DNA of 64,000 nucleotides from Hyalella azteca (Eukaryota; Arthropoda; Malacostraca; Amphipoda; Hyalellidae). How positions within the stretch are numbered: the first letter of the stretch is position 1; the number at the start of each line of letters is the position of its first letter. Position numbers and translations under genes: made by a program. Location of the stretch: the NCBI RefSeq assembly GCF_000764305.2, contig NW_025932956.1, positions 86,615 through 150,614 of the forward strand. The letters are read 5' to 3'. Below are positions 22,926 through 35,224 of the stretch, piece by piece. The notes beneath the pieces are model-generated. The model was not told the DNA's origin. It did not search any database and saw nothing but the letters and a program-made list of their open reading frames with translations.

Positions 22926-24750
22926 TGTAACATATTTTTCTTTGCACATTTGTCGTGAAATTTATTCATAAATACCGTAAATATTTGGTCAAATTTTGTT
23001 GGCGGCATAGAACCTAGTTCATCCGAATTGAAGAGTTTGTCACCCTGAAACAAATTTTGTTGCATATGTATTTTTATTAGAATTATCTGTAATTTTTCTT
23101 GCACATACTTCAATTTACATCATTATTTATGAAAAGATTAAAATTCTCAATATTTTGTGTCCTATCGGTACGGTAGGAGTGCAAATGTGAAACAAAATTT
23201 AGAATTTTAAGGTTAAACGGCAACCGAACAAAAATATATTAGCAAGAAGGAATGCGTTCCCTATCCAAATATGATACTACTTGTAATATTTGTATGCGAT
23301 AAAAATGATCAATCTGCAATATTCAATAATCATCTTTCAAATTATTCATTTTAAGCGCTAATGGTCGTGCACCGCTCATGTGCACGACCATTAGCGCTCA
23401 GTCAATTTTTTCTTCAGGGAACTCAATGAGTAATCGTAATAGAAACTAAATAATTTCAGGCAATGCGAGCAGCATGCGAGCTATTGATGCTGACTTAGTG
23501 CATTGATCCACTCAGTTTCATAGTGGCTAACTTAATGCACTTCGCGTTCTACGAAAACCTTGTGTTATGCTACCGCATTGTACCATGCAAGCGGCCTCTG
23601 TGTTGTGTGAAAACTAATTTCATGTACCCTTTTCTTCTTGCATCTATGATGATAGGGGAGCATAAGTTATGCAAAAGTCATTTGAACTCTTTGTGAATGG
23701 TTTGGTCAAATTTATAACCTTCAACGAGCCATGTTGACTTGGTTGACTTCACTTGTGACAGCTAAGTAATGAGCAGTGCGAGCATGACTGATAAACTCAG
23801 CCTTAAAGTTGACTGCACTTCGTAGGCCAGCATTGAACTTCTGAGTTAGTTGCACTGCTGAAACCTTATACTACTCTGCAGTCTGCACACGTAGGTGCGG
23901 AGTTTTTATAGTACATATTTTATCAGATTCGTGTACTACAAAATATAACATAATATTTGAGCTTATAATACATATGTATCATATTCATATTTTATTTTAG
24001 GCTTATATGTTGCGAGTAAAGAGAAGAATGTGCTGAATCTGAAAATAAATTTAAAGAGAGGTCGTAAGTCCTAACTTTAATTGGGTCACAGTCAAAAATG
24101 TAAGGAAATTCATTTGTCAATCTAAGGTTTTTTCGAACTGGAGTATTTGTCTGAATCAACGACGAGTCAAATTTTGACTTTGGTCCAGGCACTAATGAAA
24201 TGGTTTTCATACAAATAAACGAACGACTTGTTGAATGAATGTCTGGAAGCTGTACAGAAATTCCAGTAAATATAGCTTTGATATGCCGCTCACCACCCAG
24301 TTGAATAATGTGCCCACATTACAAACGGCCGCATGCCAATAAACAGTCGCGTATATGCCGCAATAGTGCAACGGTAGTGATGACAAGACCGTTTGTACGC
24401 CGTTACTGTTATAAGGGCCAACAATTAACGTTGTATTGACGCCTCAACCGGGCTTTGTCCCGACAACATGGACAGTGAACTGCACCAGCGTAATGCTTAC
24501 ACGCGGCGCTCTCATGCAGTGACTGATGGCGTCATGAAGGCACAAAATCAATGCCGTTTATGCAGCAGCCATAATGCGGCCGTCAAGGTCCTTAATTTCA
24601 TTAGAAACGCAGCCCTGCTGTACCTGTTCATAAATATTACTATCTTAAACTTGTACAAGTTAGGCACACATAAATTAAAAAAAATTAATAGTGGGCTTGT
24701 TAACGAATACTCGCACATTACATCGATGCGTGCAATATATAATGCATTAA
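22926..24750. other. Intergenic with one strong hairpin
   Basis: No gene is supported. Contains the perfect 19-bp-arm hairpin at 23354-23398. 24300-24600 is relatively CpG-rich, but its open frames look non-coding. Confidence 0.4.
23354..23398. repeat. Perfect 19-bp-arm hairpin, 7-base loop
   Basis: AGCGCTAATGGTCGTGCAC at 23354-23372 is exactly complementary to 23380-23398, with loop CGCTCAT. It contains several palindromic sub-sites (AGCGCT, GTGCAC). Function unknown: it may be a residual foldback element or an extruding cruciform. Confidence 0.85.
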
Positions 24751-25623
24751 AGGGGAGCGTCTGGGTCCGAAATCAAAACTTTCGGCTTTTTCGGTTTTTA
24801 TGCTCATATTAAAGCTGCATTTCTGACGCATCCAACGGTACCAAAATCATCTCTGTGCGTTGATTTATGCGTTCACGACAGATCGCGAAAGGGTTACGTT
24901 GCGCAGAGCCTTCACATTTGCCTCTGGGGCGAAATTAGCTCCGCTCACATATATGTGCGCTTTGTCGGAGTGGAGCTTCAGTCACCCCCAAGCTATCATG
25001 CAGGAAGGTGTTTATGCAATCGTTCTCTGCATCTCTGATTGATTTTTAACTGAAATAAAGCCTAACTTTAGCATCTTATCTACGATAAATGCCTACATAT
25101 AGCGCATGGCGACCGGTGGGCGGTCCGTCGGCTGTCCTGAAAACTCTCACTTGCTCTCACGGCAAACCTATCTCCTCCCAGTTTTCTAGCTACAGCATAA
25201 AGAGGTATACCATTCGATTCATAAAGAAAAGATCTGGGAATGGTGTTAGCTTTTTTTTTAATTTCGTTATAGTTTGGATTAATGCAAAAAAAGGGAGGGG
25301 GAGGGGAAATCGAAAATTGACGAAAAATGCTCCCCCATCCACAGAAGTAAGAATTTTGAAAAAAAACCTACACCAATCGATAGATATGGTCTTTACGCAT
25401 CGAATGATCTGAGCCTCGATGTTTTAGCTTGAAAATCCTATGAGGAGATAGATTTCTATAGTACTCCCTTTTTTGCCGTTTTCTAAGAATTTCACGTTTT
25501 TTTAATTTTTTTTTTTTAATTTACGCGAACAAAAAAGTCTTAGATTTCTGTTTTGCACATGTGTACCAAGTTTCAAAGTGATCCGTCCGTAAATAAAAAA
25601 CTTTTTTTACCCAGACGCACCTC
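24751..25623. mobile_element. Non-autonomous DNA transposon with TTAA target duplication
   Basis: Flanked by TTAA at 24747-24750 and 25624-25627. The terminal inverted repeats are imperfect: AGGGGAGCGTCTGGGT on the left and GAGGTGCGTCTGGGT as the reverse complement of the right end. TTAA specificity is typical of piggyBac-type elements. No transposase frame is present, so it would depend on another element. Related copies: a right-end remnant at 20430-20669 and an element at 29600-30106, whose right part is the inverted counterpart of 24751-24855. Confidence 0.7.
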
Positions 25624-25746
25624 TTAATTCACTCATTACCTTATTTTTCGTAAGAAACTAAAATAGATGCTTGGATGCGGTCATAAAATATCAGAATAAC
25701 TATATAAGTATAGTGGAAAAGCAACTGTGAATTCTTAATTGTAAGT

Positions 25747-25929
25747 TTAAAATATACGCAGGTACAATTCATGGAACTGAGTTAACAATTCAAGTAACGA
25801 ACCAATTTCGACGTCTTCAGCGCTCGTGTTATTAGTAGCTCTGCATTTCTTGGAGTCTGGAAGTGCTTCTTCAACGAATTTTTTGACCGCTGTGCGGCTG
25901 AGAACGTAGCCGGCACATGCACGTGCCAT
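25747..25929 (-). pseudogene. Orphan exon resembling core-1 beta-1,3-galactosyltransferase (C1GALT1-like)
   Basis: Minus-strand translation contains ACAGYVLSRTAVKKFVEEAL then DSKKC and SAEDVEIGSLLE. These match in order the C1GALT1 family (glycosyltransferase family 31) segment GGAGYVLS...FVEEALPD..KC...EDVE(I/L)G.C, where the EDVE acidic cluster contributes to the active site. In normal family members the residue pair before AGYVLS is Gly-Gly, here Ala-Cys, and the Cys after EDVEIG is missing. The frame diverges from the family after SLLE and stops at 25747. No upstream (donor-sugar, DDD) or downstream exon was found within several kb. I read it as a stray or decayed exon; an exon of a live gene with very long introns is the alternative. 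Confidence 0.5.
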
Positions 25930-28900
25930 TGTACGTACTGATTAACTGATTGGATTCGCCTCGGGAAGATGATTACTAAAAATGTATTTTAAAAGTGTTC
26001 TAATTATTTATCAAATCCAACACCAAGATAGGCAAACTATCATAACAATCATTGAGCCCCCGATAGGTGGGATATTTCATGTAAAAAAATTAACAATAGA
26101 CGGCTTATATATTATACGAAACGAAAACATACGATCATTATCGTCTCCTTGTTAAAGACTGAAGTCAGATTGGTAAAGTTTGAAAGATCTTACGATCATT
26201 TATCGTGATATGAACCGTTAAAGATAATATAAAAATGAAAATCTTAAATAATTGACAGTATCTCGAAAATTTGTTTATGCTATGTTTAAACAGGAATTAA
26301 TCGATTTGGAGTGTAGAAGAGGAAGCATTTGAAGTAGTTTGTGTTGTGTGAAACATGAACGGAAGTATGTATTTACAGAATAATAAGACAGATTTAGAGA
26401 GAGACAGATTTCCATTCGGAAACCTTTCACTTGTGAGGGCTTGTCTATTCCTGCAGTAATGGGCGCTCATCCCTTTTTGTCAGATTTTGTAATTGCAACA
26501 CCCAACTGCAGATGCAAATTGCTGGGGACAAGTGACCCAGCTTCTTGTGCCTCGAACTGTCTATAGCATATGTATGTATACTTCATGGCTACGTTGAATG
26601 CACGTTATTTCTCTGTCCCTCTCTCCATCCAGCCTCATGCTCCTCTACAACTTATGGACCCTATGGGTTAGGTACATAGACTACCTAAAGATTCATTATG
26701 CCTCTGCCAAAGACAAAATGACGTCGCAGGAAAGTGACAGAAATTTCAGCAAAATCAAACTTCAGTTATTTATATTTTCATAACTGAACTACTTTCTAAA
26801 CGAAAGATTTTTGTTTGACGACTAGACAAACACGTTGGCAGGATGGATCCATCAGAAATTGATTGTAAAATTTCGAGATTTTCCGATGATGAATTGACAC
26901 AATCTTTGCTAAAGCTGACCGTGATGCAGAGAGGCAAAAGGGTTAAAGCACAAACCTCCAGCCTCGGCAGCCATGACTCACAACAAAGACCATGAACTAA
27001 AAAAATTTACAAAAGATTCAAACAACACAAAACACTTATTCAGTTTCACAACTGGCACAAACGAATCAATCAAAATAAAACTACCTAGGAGCTCTTATAG
27101 GACCCAAACAAAATTCCTCAAGCCCGTCACAACGCTTGATACACAAAGTGATGAAGATCTATAGACTGAAAGTTTTGGTGAAAGACCTGACCTCTTTCAG
27201 AATATTTAACTATACGCGATGTGAAAAATTGAAATTACAGAAGCCAATATGTAATCAATTTGATCCCTCGTAAAACTTTCAAAACGTCATAAACGCACTT
27301 TCATAATAAAAACAACCATAAAGATGCGTAGTAATGACAACATACGACTTGTACTTAAAAATTCAAGGACCATTGAAATATCATTCCCATTAACTCCTCC
27401 ACATAACCAGCCTAAACCCAGACAAATTTCCTCCTTCCTCATTTTTAACTTTAATGAAGTGCATATACACCTACACATATTTTAGCTATCAACATTATTT
27501 CCCCGGACACATTACATGTGCCTCCGCAACCTTTTACTGTGAGTGAGCAAGTGCCACAGACCTTCATTTTTACGTTCCGAAGAAATCAGGACTATATCAA
27601 GACATTTCATGGCATTTGCGTTAGCTCTAATCAAGTCGCTGTTTAATATCAATGACCCTACAATGACCCCGGTTTAAGCGAATTAAAAAATTTTCAATGT
27701 AATGAAATTCTATTTTATAACACCAAAGGCTACTCGCTTAATTCGAACTTTATCCGCCAATTCCATTTTGCCCCGTAAACTGAGCGTGAAAAATTTTCAA
27801 TGGAAACTCTATAGCACTCTATCCACGCGGCCTGCATCAGCACGAAAAATTCGGGTTCATTAATGCAATTAATGAACCCGAATTAATGTAATGAACCATT
27901 AATGTAATGAATTAATGAATTGTAATGAACCATTAATGCAATTACGATCTACTAAAATTTCCATTCCGTATTGTAAGGTAAACGAGTTTTTCGGGAGTGG
28001 CTTATAAACTCCAATGAGTTGCACTGTTATGTGTTTGCTTGAGTTGCAGTGTACCGATACAGATCGTCTCCAGACAAATCATCAGTGTGTGCCTTATACT
28101 ACATATAGAAGGTTTCTATGTAGGTGTTTCAGTGATGCTAGGGGTTCACTGTTCTTGATTTTTCCTGCTACTTTCGGATTAAAAACCACCTTCGTCTTTC
28201 ATTTAAAATTCAAGAATCGGCAAGAGGCCATGGGCCTATTTCTTCAGTGCCGACACTTCTATTCTATTCTTATTCACAAAAACTGGTGAGCTTCATATCA
28301 ATGTTTTATTATTGTTCATCGAGAAACCCTCACCATCATCTGATGTTGAAATAACGTTGATAGGCGATGTTTTAACGACGTCAACTTGAAATCAACGTTG
28401 TTTCAGCTTCATTTGTTTGAGAAAACAAGTTGACGCGAGGCTTTGAAAGTGTTTGGTTTGGTTTAACAGCTTTGCCGCTCCAATTTTTTGTTTTCAATAG
28501 TGTTATGGTGTTTGTAGAAATTAGATCTGTCGCGTTTCATACAGCTTGGATAACTATAAAGTCAATTACTGCTTCATAGTTAATTAAATATTCAATTCCC
28601 TCAGACTCCATTAACAATCGTAATCCGATGTCTCGCATAGCTCTGCGCTTTTGAACATTTAATTTTTTTTAGAAAAATAATACTATTAAAGTAACACACG
28701 CTGAATGCTATATGACCCACGTGGTCGTATAGCATGTTGAACGCTGTATTTCCGGACAAATTCATTGATTTAGCTTTATCAATAGCGATGCCAAAAATTT
28801 ATGATGACGGTTCTTCCTTTCTAAATTTTAAAAAGTACTAGAAAATAAAGTATAATTTTCGCACCTGAGGCTGCAAATTTTTTTAGTAAAAATTGGATTA

Positions 28901-28960
28901 TAGGCATTTTTAGCCTTTTTAACCGTTTAATTATGTAGGCGGCCGTTTTTAGGCCATCTC
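25930..28960. other. Intergenic with weak coding traces
   Basis: 26843-27164 (+) has an ATG frame MDPSEIDCKISRFSDDELTQ that ends near 26993 and is followed in another frame by a Lys/Thr-rich stretch ending TTLDTQSDEDL. This could be a decayed retroelement ORF1, but I cannot assign it. 27848-27884 is a perfect 17-bp-arm hairpin. 28690-28745 contains an imperfect palindrome (GCTATATGACC / GGTCGTATAGC). Nothing else is supported. Confidence 0.4.
27848..27884. repeat. Perfect 17-bp-arm AT-rich hairpin
   Basis: AATTCGGGTTCATTAAT and its exact complement are separated by GCA. Fragments of the arm (ATTAATG, AATGAACC) are repeated direct and inverted through 27950. Confidence 0.8.
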
Positions 28961-29099
28961 ACAACCATGTTAGTCGGTCGTATCGTACCCAACATGATAA
29001 TATTGAATATATTGACTGTCAAAGTTTTAACTAATAATTAGAGAACGTTCCATATGCTCAAAGTATGAGTAAATTGAACGTATCTGGAGTGGAGGATTT

Positions 29100-29230
29100 A
29101 TCTCCAATACAAGTCACGTAGCAGGGAGCAACATACTACGGATACTAAGGAGTATATAAGTTGGAGAGACCCCATGTGAAGTCAGCTAAACCTTCTATCA
29201 ACACAGAATACGCACACCCTAACTCCAACG
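29100..29230 (+). promoter_or_regulatory. Promoter-like TATA/initiator arrangement (tentative)
   Basis: TATATAAG at 29153-29160 is followed about 30 bases later by GTCAGCT, which resembles an arthropod TATA plus initiator (TCAGT-like) core promoter. No downstream gene is evident. The stretch 28968-29348 begins TGTTAG and ends TTAACA, as a solo LTR might, but no target-site duplication was seen, so I leave the nature open. Confidence 0.25.
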
Positions 29231-29599
29231 GATTCATAGCAATTTAGTTCATTTTAACGTATAAATTCGTGTGTCTCATTCGACTTCTTTTACGCTTTGC
29301 GGTTCCTATTCATAATTCGGTTCAGGTCTCCAAATAACTCATTTAACACTTCATTGCTCGGTTGCAATTTGCTAACTTATCAAAATTCATTACTAAATCG
29401 AACTAAAAATACCAGAAAAAATTCAAACTATTTACTGAACTAACTGTTTTCACGATAGTTACATATTTTTTTTTCATTTGTCTATTTGCTTAACAGGGAA
29501 AATTTTACCCCATAAATGACGTTCCACCATATCGGAAGTAGTGATGAATGAGGGAAGTGCATCGCATCTTGGCTTATATAGTGAAGAATGACTTATTAA

Positions 29600-30106
29600 G
29601 GGGACCGTCTGCCCTCCGTAAAAACTTCTACAGTTATTATCCGATCATCATGAAACTTCACAGCTCAAAATACTGCAGCGCTGCACGTAAAAGGACGTAA
29701 AAGAGTCGTAACGTAGCCTCCCACCTCGCTGTCTTGATGGGCACTGAGTGTGTTGGCCGCTATACGCGATATTTGTAGAGCATCTCTTGAATTATCTCCC
29801 ATTCAAATAGTGAAGGCTGCCCCCCACCGCCCTCCATTGTGCGACGCGTCTTGCACGTCAAAATGCAGGTAGAGCGATGGTTCTGGTACCGTCAGACGTT
29901 CCTTTTTAGTATGTCCAGCCGTCTAATTAATCCCATAGACTTTACTGAAGGGGCCTCGAAACCGCCCCCCTTTAGGGAGCTGTCACGAAATCATTTTTCG
30001 ACGTAGAGGGATGATTCTGGTACCGTTCGATGCGTCAGAAAGTTAGCTTTAAGATGAGCACAAAAACCGGAAAACGTAAAAATTTGAAATTTTAGGGTAG
30101 ACGGTC
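29600..30106. mobile_element. Second TTAA-flanked element, related to 24751-25623
   Basis: Begins GGGGACCGTCTGCCCT right after TTAA (29596-29599) and ends AGGGTAGACGGTC near 30106, the inverse of its start. The stretch 29990-30100 is the reverse complement of 24760-24855 (GGTACC, CTGACGCATC, GGTTTTT.TGCTCAT in order), tying the two elements to one family. An internal tract (GGTTCTGGTACCGT / GATTCTGGTACCGT) occurs twice. No coding region. Confidence 0.6.
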
Positions 30107-30584
30107 AATAAATGGTGATTAAATCTTTGATTAGAATTACATGAATGAAGTTCGTGCCTTACGAACCTCCTTGAGCACGTTGGAAGGCGGAGGAAAGGCA
30201 TCTGCAATGTAAAAAGATTTCCGCTGGGTCAGATGCTTGCTAAAATTTGAATGATTTTTTTTTCGCCCACATTTTGGAGCATCGATCATGAGATGTAGGG
30301 GCTAGAAAATGGGATGAAAAAGATACTAATTTATGTGTTTCAGTGTATATTAGTTCACTTTAATGTGAGATGAATTGCAGGTTGCAAATAAGTCTACCAT
30401 TATGTCGATCTAATCCATACTCAACAGACACTGCTGATGATTATATACAATTTTATTGCAAATTTAAAATCATATCAATACAATTTAACCTGACTCTCAT
30501 ATGAATAATTTTCAGCCAAATGAATGCAATACAAATCAAGAGTTCGTCCAATTATTTTGGTCTATAGTTTCGTCTTCCCCATGC

Positions 30585-33500
30585 ATCGCAACTGATAATC
30601 AATTTGATTCTCGCTAGATGATTCAAGCTAATTTACTGCCCAAGGTTCTGCTCTGGCAAGTTCACTGGTAATCGTCGAATGGTGCTTGAAAGTAAGCATT
30701 TTCTACGCGAACAATATCGGAAATTACGAACACGGGGTCATTACTATATACAGTTAAATTATAATGCATAGTTATATGCAGGCTTTCATTGATATAATTA
30801 GATTGCATTTACCTTAAATCTGACAGCAAAGTTGTTTTCAAATTGCGTTGCAAATCCGCACGGAAGTGTTGCAATCAATAAATTTGGTACAATGGATCTG
30901 GTCTTGAATGACTTCATTTTCAACACACAAGCAACATTAGCACAGTAAGGATGTATAATTGCAGAAAAAATGAATTGAATTAAGAATTATACCACGATTA
31001 AACCACCAACATTTATGAGCTATTCCTATATAGCGCCCAATTTTACCAACGGCAACAACTAAATTATTTTGTGCTTTCATTCTCTTTCATTTAGCTTGTG
31101 CAATTTATGATACTTATTCTCTTTTAATGATTAATTCTTCTCTTCTCTTTTATGATACTCACAACAGTACTACTGAGAAATTTGTCCTTGCAAATTTACC
31201 TATTTAATCAATCGAGCCCGAGTAACAATAAAAAATCATATTGGTCTACAAGCACGACCTGCGATTAAGTGCTGAATAAAGAACTTTCTTCACGTATCAT
31301 TTCATGACTATTGAACTGCATTTGCAAATCCTTGTAAGCTTTTAATCTGATTTAAAAAGCCAAAGAAGTAAAGCAATAATATATGGCATGAAATAAAAGT
31401 CAATGCCTACCATCTAAATTTTGAAATAAATTCAACGAATCGTATGCGAGAATTTTTTTTTAATTAGCAATCACCTCAATTGTTGAACTAATCAGTCCAC
31501 ATGAAGTCCTACATCAATATTCTCAATGAAACGAATTTTTTACCCGGGAATATTAAACTGAGCCATATACATAAGTTACCCTCAGTAAAGAAACATCTGA
31601 GCGGTCACAAATTCGCGGAATTCGTTCAGTCGCGGCAATCCATTGATCAATTGTTCGCCACTTCGGCCACTTCAGCGTCTTCAACTTTTATGCATTACCC
31701 TTAACGGTGACTAAAAAGATGACCGAGACTAAGAGCAACGTGAGAAGTAAATATTTTAGATTAAACTAAAAAGCAAGATTATTGATGTACCTTTGAATAA
31801 ATGTGAATTATTTGAAATTCGAACATTCAAATTACGAATAAAAATATCAAATTAAAATCATCTATTCAAATATGTTAGCTCAAATCTCATCGGTAGCATA
31901 AAAAACTGCCGAAATGAATGCGCATGAATGAACCATTTCATATTATCCTTCGTGGTTTGAACATCAACTTTTGCATCAAATTGCAAATCAACAACTTGCA
32001 AATTATAAACTTTTGTTTTGTATTACACTGATATATAATAATGATACCAGAATGTATTCGTAGTTATGAATTTATCCTAGCCGCATGAATTTATGCATTA
32101 TGCTTGTTTTATATGGCAAGTAAAACATATGGCAAGTTTTACATCTTTTTAAATGGCGAGTATTTTAATTTACTGGCTTTGCCTTAAGTTGATTAATATA
32201 TTCAACAATTAAATAAATGTACATTTAGATATGATTCAGTGTATTATATAACGTAACCATCGGCAAGGTCTGTTCTACCATCAATCGGTGATATCACAGC
32301 ATAAAACAAGAACAAGCAAAAAAAAAGTTAACATTTAGTGCACTTGAGAAAAAATTTCTGATGGTAATCTACAAAATTTTTTCAAGAATTCCAATGATAA
32401 CCTGCAAATTCTTTAGTTTATTAGCTCACGCTACAAAATAAACGAAAAGTTCTCATGATAGAAGAGTTTTTAATGTGGTTCCATAGAAGCATAATTAGGC
32501 TAAAAACGCCCGACTGTTATTCACTCACTGATGACCGTCATGTGTGGAGTGAAGTCCAAAATCACGCCTGGTTGTGGAGTGAAGNTAGGCAATTAGAAAG
32601 ATTTTCCACCCTAATACGAGTATTCTAATTAAAATATTTAATTTCAATCTTTAAATATGTGAATTTAAAACTAGAACAAAAGAATTACAATTATAAGACT
32701 ATATATAAAATAATTAAATGCAGTGAATGGATATAAAATATTTGAATTGTGCACATGTTTATGTCAAACAGTGTTAGCTTTTCTCATAACTTAAGTCTCG
32801 TTTCAAGTCGTATGAGGTTTATATGTTTATCGTTCAGTTTATGTTAGTATTGGTTTATTGGTCTGAATTAAATGGGAACCGCTAGTGCAGTCAGTCAGTC
32901 AGTCACTACTAGTCGGTGTGTATATAGAGGGTAGTCTGGTAGATTTATAGGACATAAAACTAGTAGATCTATCGATAGTACTGTGCACTGTGCTATCAGC
33001 TACCTATCTGTTATGTGTCTCTTCAATGTTTAGAAGATCTGCATTCCTGAAGTGTTTTTTTTTTAAATTGAAGCCAGTTGAATGGTTAATATTTAGCTCA
33101 TTACCTTGCTCCATACAAACATTACAAAGCTTATGAATAGACTTGTCAATAATTGTTTACCCAAAAATCCCAAAGTGGTAAACACCACCTTGGCCTGTTG
33201 GCCATTATTGAAGTGCCCTCTTTGGCCATCTACATATTATGATCCATATACTGCCATTGTTAGTAGGCTAATTGCAACATAAAAAATAACACTTCAAAAA
33301 GACAAAAAAGCTGAAAAAATCAAATAAATAAAAAAAATCATGAAAAAATAAAAAAAACATTGATTTTTTTTTTATTTTTTTTAAATAAAAAAAATCACCA
33401 ACCCTGCAAGCTAGTCAGGACATCAGTAAGAATCCTCTTCAACACAATCATATTGTTTTCCTCCATCGTAGAAACCTCCTCTATGAAGTTTTCAATCAAC

Positions 33501-35040
33501 TTTTCCAGAGGATGCCAACAGACGTGATGCCAACCAATATTGTCAATTTACCTTTTTCAAGTGTTTTGTTTAGTTTCCTTGATTCCTAAGGATACGTATA
33601 TCGGCATTTTTAAGTTCTTTTCTCTATTATCCTCAATCTGCAAAAGTCTATTTGCTGAATTAAATTTCCCGTTTGATAGTTCGTAAGATATAATCCATAA
33701 CTTATTAGAATCTTACATGAATTATATTTGCTCATATGCGTACACATATGACTTTCAATACTCTGAGATCAACATTATAAATGCTTTCCTAAACAAACAT
33801 TATATTCATATGAAATCATGAAACCATTCTGTTTTTTTTTTTTTTGAACTAACGAAAGCTTGAAAATAAAGTGATTTCAGTGCAAAGATAATTCATAGAA
33901 GGATGGACAGATATAGCAATAGAGTATGAATATCAAAGCCTCACGTCAACGATGCGACATCGAGAAAGCGTGAATAAGCCAAACACGGTGAAGCCGGGAA
34001 CCACAGCCATGCAGCAGCTCTCGTAAGTTGTGCAGCTGAAAAGTTACGATAAACATGTAAGCAGGGCAACAATCAGAGTGAGGCACTGTAATGCTCGACT
34101 AAATACTTATTGATACGAATAAATTGCATTGAATAACAATCGATGAGTTATACAGGACACCCATTTGACCATTAACTAAAATTAAAAAAAATACTGAATT
34201 GGAAAGTTATCTGGTGTCCTCGATTTATGCTATAGAGTGGTTTTTACTTGCAGCTATGGAAAATTGACCAAAATCAAAATTAATGGTGATACATCGCTGT
34301 TTTGCAATAGTCTAGGTAGTTTGTTGATAGCTTATCACTGGAGTGGCTAATCCTGCTTAACGCTAATGAATATTCAATATAACAGTACGTCATAAGTCGA
34401 ATACAAAATTAAGTGAGTGGAGGCTGCCGGTGGATCATCGATACAAATTTATTACGTTTTATCTACAGATTGTGCGTGGCTGCATTAGTGTAACCGAATG
34501 AATGTGTCTTTATTTAGGGTGATAGTTTGCCACCGAAAACATACTGATGGACAATTGATTATAAAGGCCCCAGCTGCAATCGATGGAAGAAGTTTTTTAG
34601 ATTCGTGCGGAACGAGGAGCCACACGCACGCAAACAGAACGACAACGGTCGCACAAATGCCACCGATATTCTTATTAATTACGTGGTTTGCCTGCCATGC
34701 AACATTGATGTACTTCTGTTTTGCGTACGCATATTGCCACATATGCACCGACGATGCTTCGCCAGTAATTCTAATTTTGGTTCGGTAAATTTCCCTCATC
34801 TCCGCCCAAAAAAGTCTTTGGATGCTTAATGAAAAGTTACTAATGCTAACTGCGACTAATATTAATTGACATTCATAATAAAGCTAATATCAGACTAATG
34901 ATAAAGCTTTCACTAATCTCCCGAGCAACGAACTTATCTCGAAAAAGCCAGGTAAGGTGAAGAAACACAGTTTGTACCTCGTCACGCTGGAACAATAGCA
35001 AGTGATTTTGTTATCATGCTGTAGTGGAGAGTAAATTGCT
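30585..35040. repeat. Segmental duplicate A (partner 38866-44755)
   Basis: Long stretches match 38866-44755 in the same orientation with moderate divergence. Examples: 30600-30720 to 38880-39000, 31500-31740 to 39705-39865, 32150-32520 to 40200-40610, 33420-33560 to 41570-41680, 33900-34990 to 42060-44700. The offset is about 8.1-8.4 kb, and larger right of 42916, where a Penelope-like element sits in copy B. Copy A contains an assembly gap (single n at 32585), beyond which 32590-33410 has no partner. Confidence 0.8.
33945..34986 (-). pseudogene. Gustatory receptor 3' remnant (duplicate A)
   Basis: Only downstream exons are present. 34986-34918 (23 codons, contains TVFLHLTWLFRDKFVARE) has lost its donor: GAG|attagt, where duplicate B has GAG|gttagt. 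34350-34252 (33 codons, contains CITINFDFGQFSIA) has TAG for the Trp codon of duplicate B and a GC instead of GT donor. 34035-33945 (the CGLFTL-type exon) has a 4-base insertion that shifts its frame, although its gtgagg donor is intact. The final TYhhhhhQF exon is cut off at the n of 32585; only its 3' tail (reading SLHNQA) is visible near 32545-32580. There is no 5' half upstream. Clearly dead. Confidence 0.75.
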
Positions 35041-35150
35041 AGAGTAAAAAATGTTACCCTTAAGTCTTAACTAAGGCTTCGATGGCACTTTATGGGAACC
35101 GTACGAGTACGAGTCGAGTTTATTACGCGTTCGGAACGAGTTCAGACGCC

Positions 35151-35224
35151 ATGGAGCGCATAGGGAGTAGGGACGCAGTGTCTAGATTAGTTGGCCAATT
35201 AGTAGACAGTGGAGTGGAGTCCTG
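35151..35224 (+). CDS. Candidate first coding exon of an unidentified gene
   Basis: An ATG in good context (CGCCATGG) opens 24 codons, MERIGSRDAVSRLVGQLVDS followed by GVES, and meets a strong donor TG|gtaaga, phase 2. The preceding 80 bases are CpG-richer than their surroundings (TACGAGTACGAGTCGAGTTT...ACGCGTTCGG), as promoter-proximal DNA can be. I do not recognise the peptide and found no second exon. It could equally be a fragment of a retroelement. Confidence 0.25.

Noticed and set aside
28014..28289. 91-codon plus-strand open frame
   Set aside because: No domain, no splice sites, no duplicate to test conservation.
28968..29348. Solo LTR
   Set aside because: TG...CA-like ends and an internal TATA box, but no target-site duplication or second copy in the window; kept only as a tentative promoter-like feature.
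31501..31704. 67-codon plus-strand open frame in duplicate A
   Set aside because: The partner at 39705-39865 lacks about 90 bases and breaks the frame, so it is not conserved as protein.
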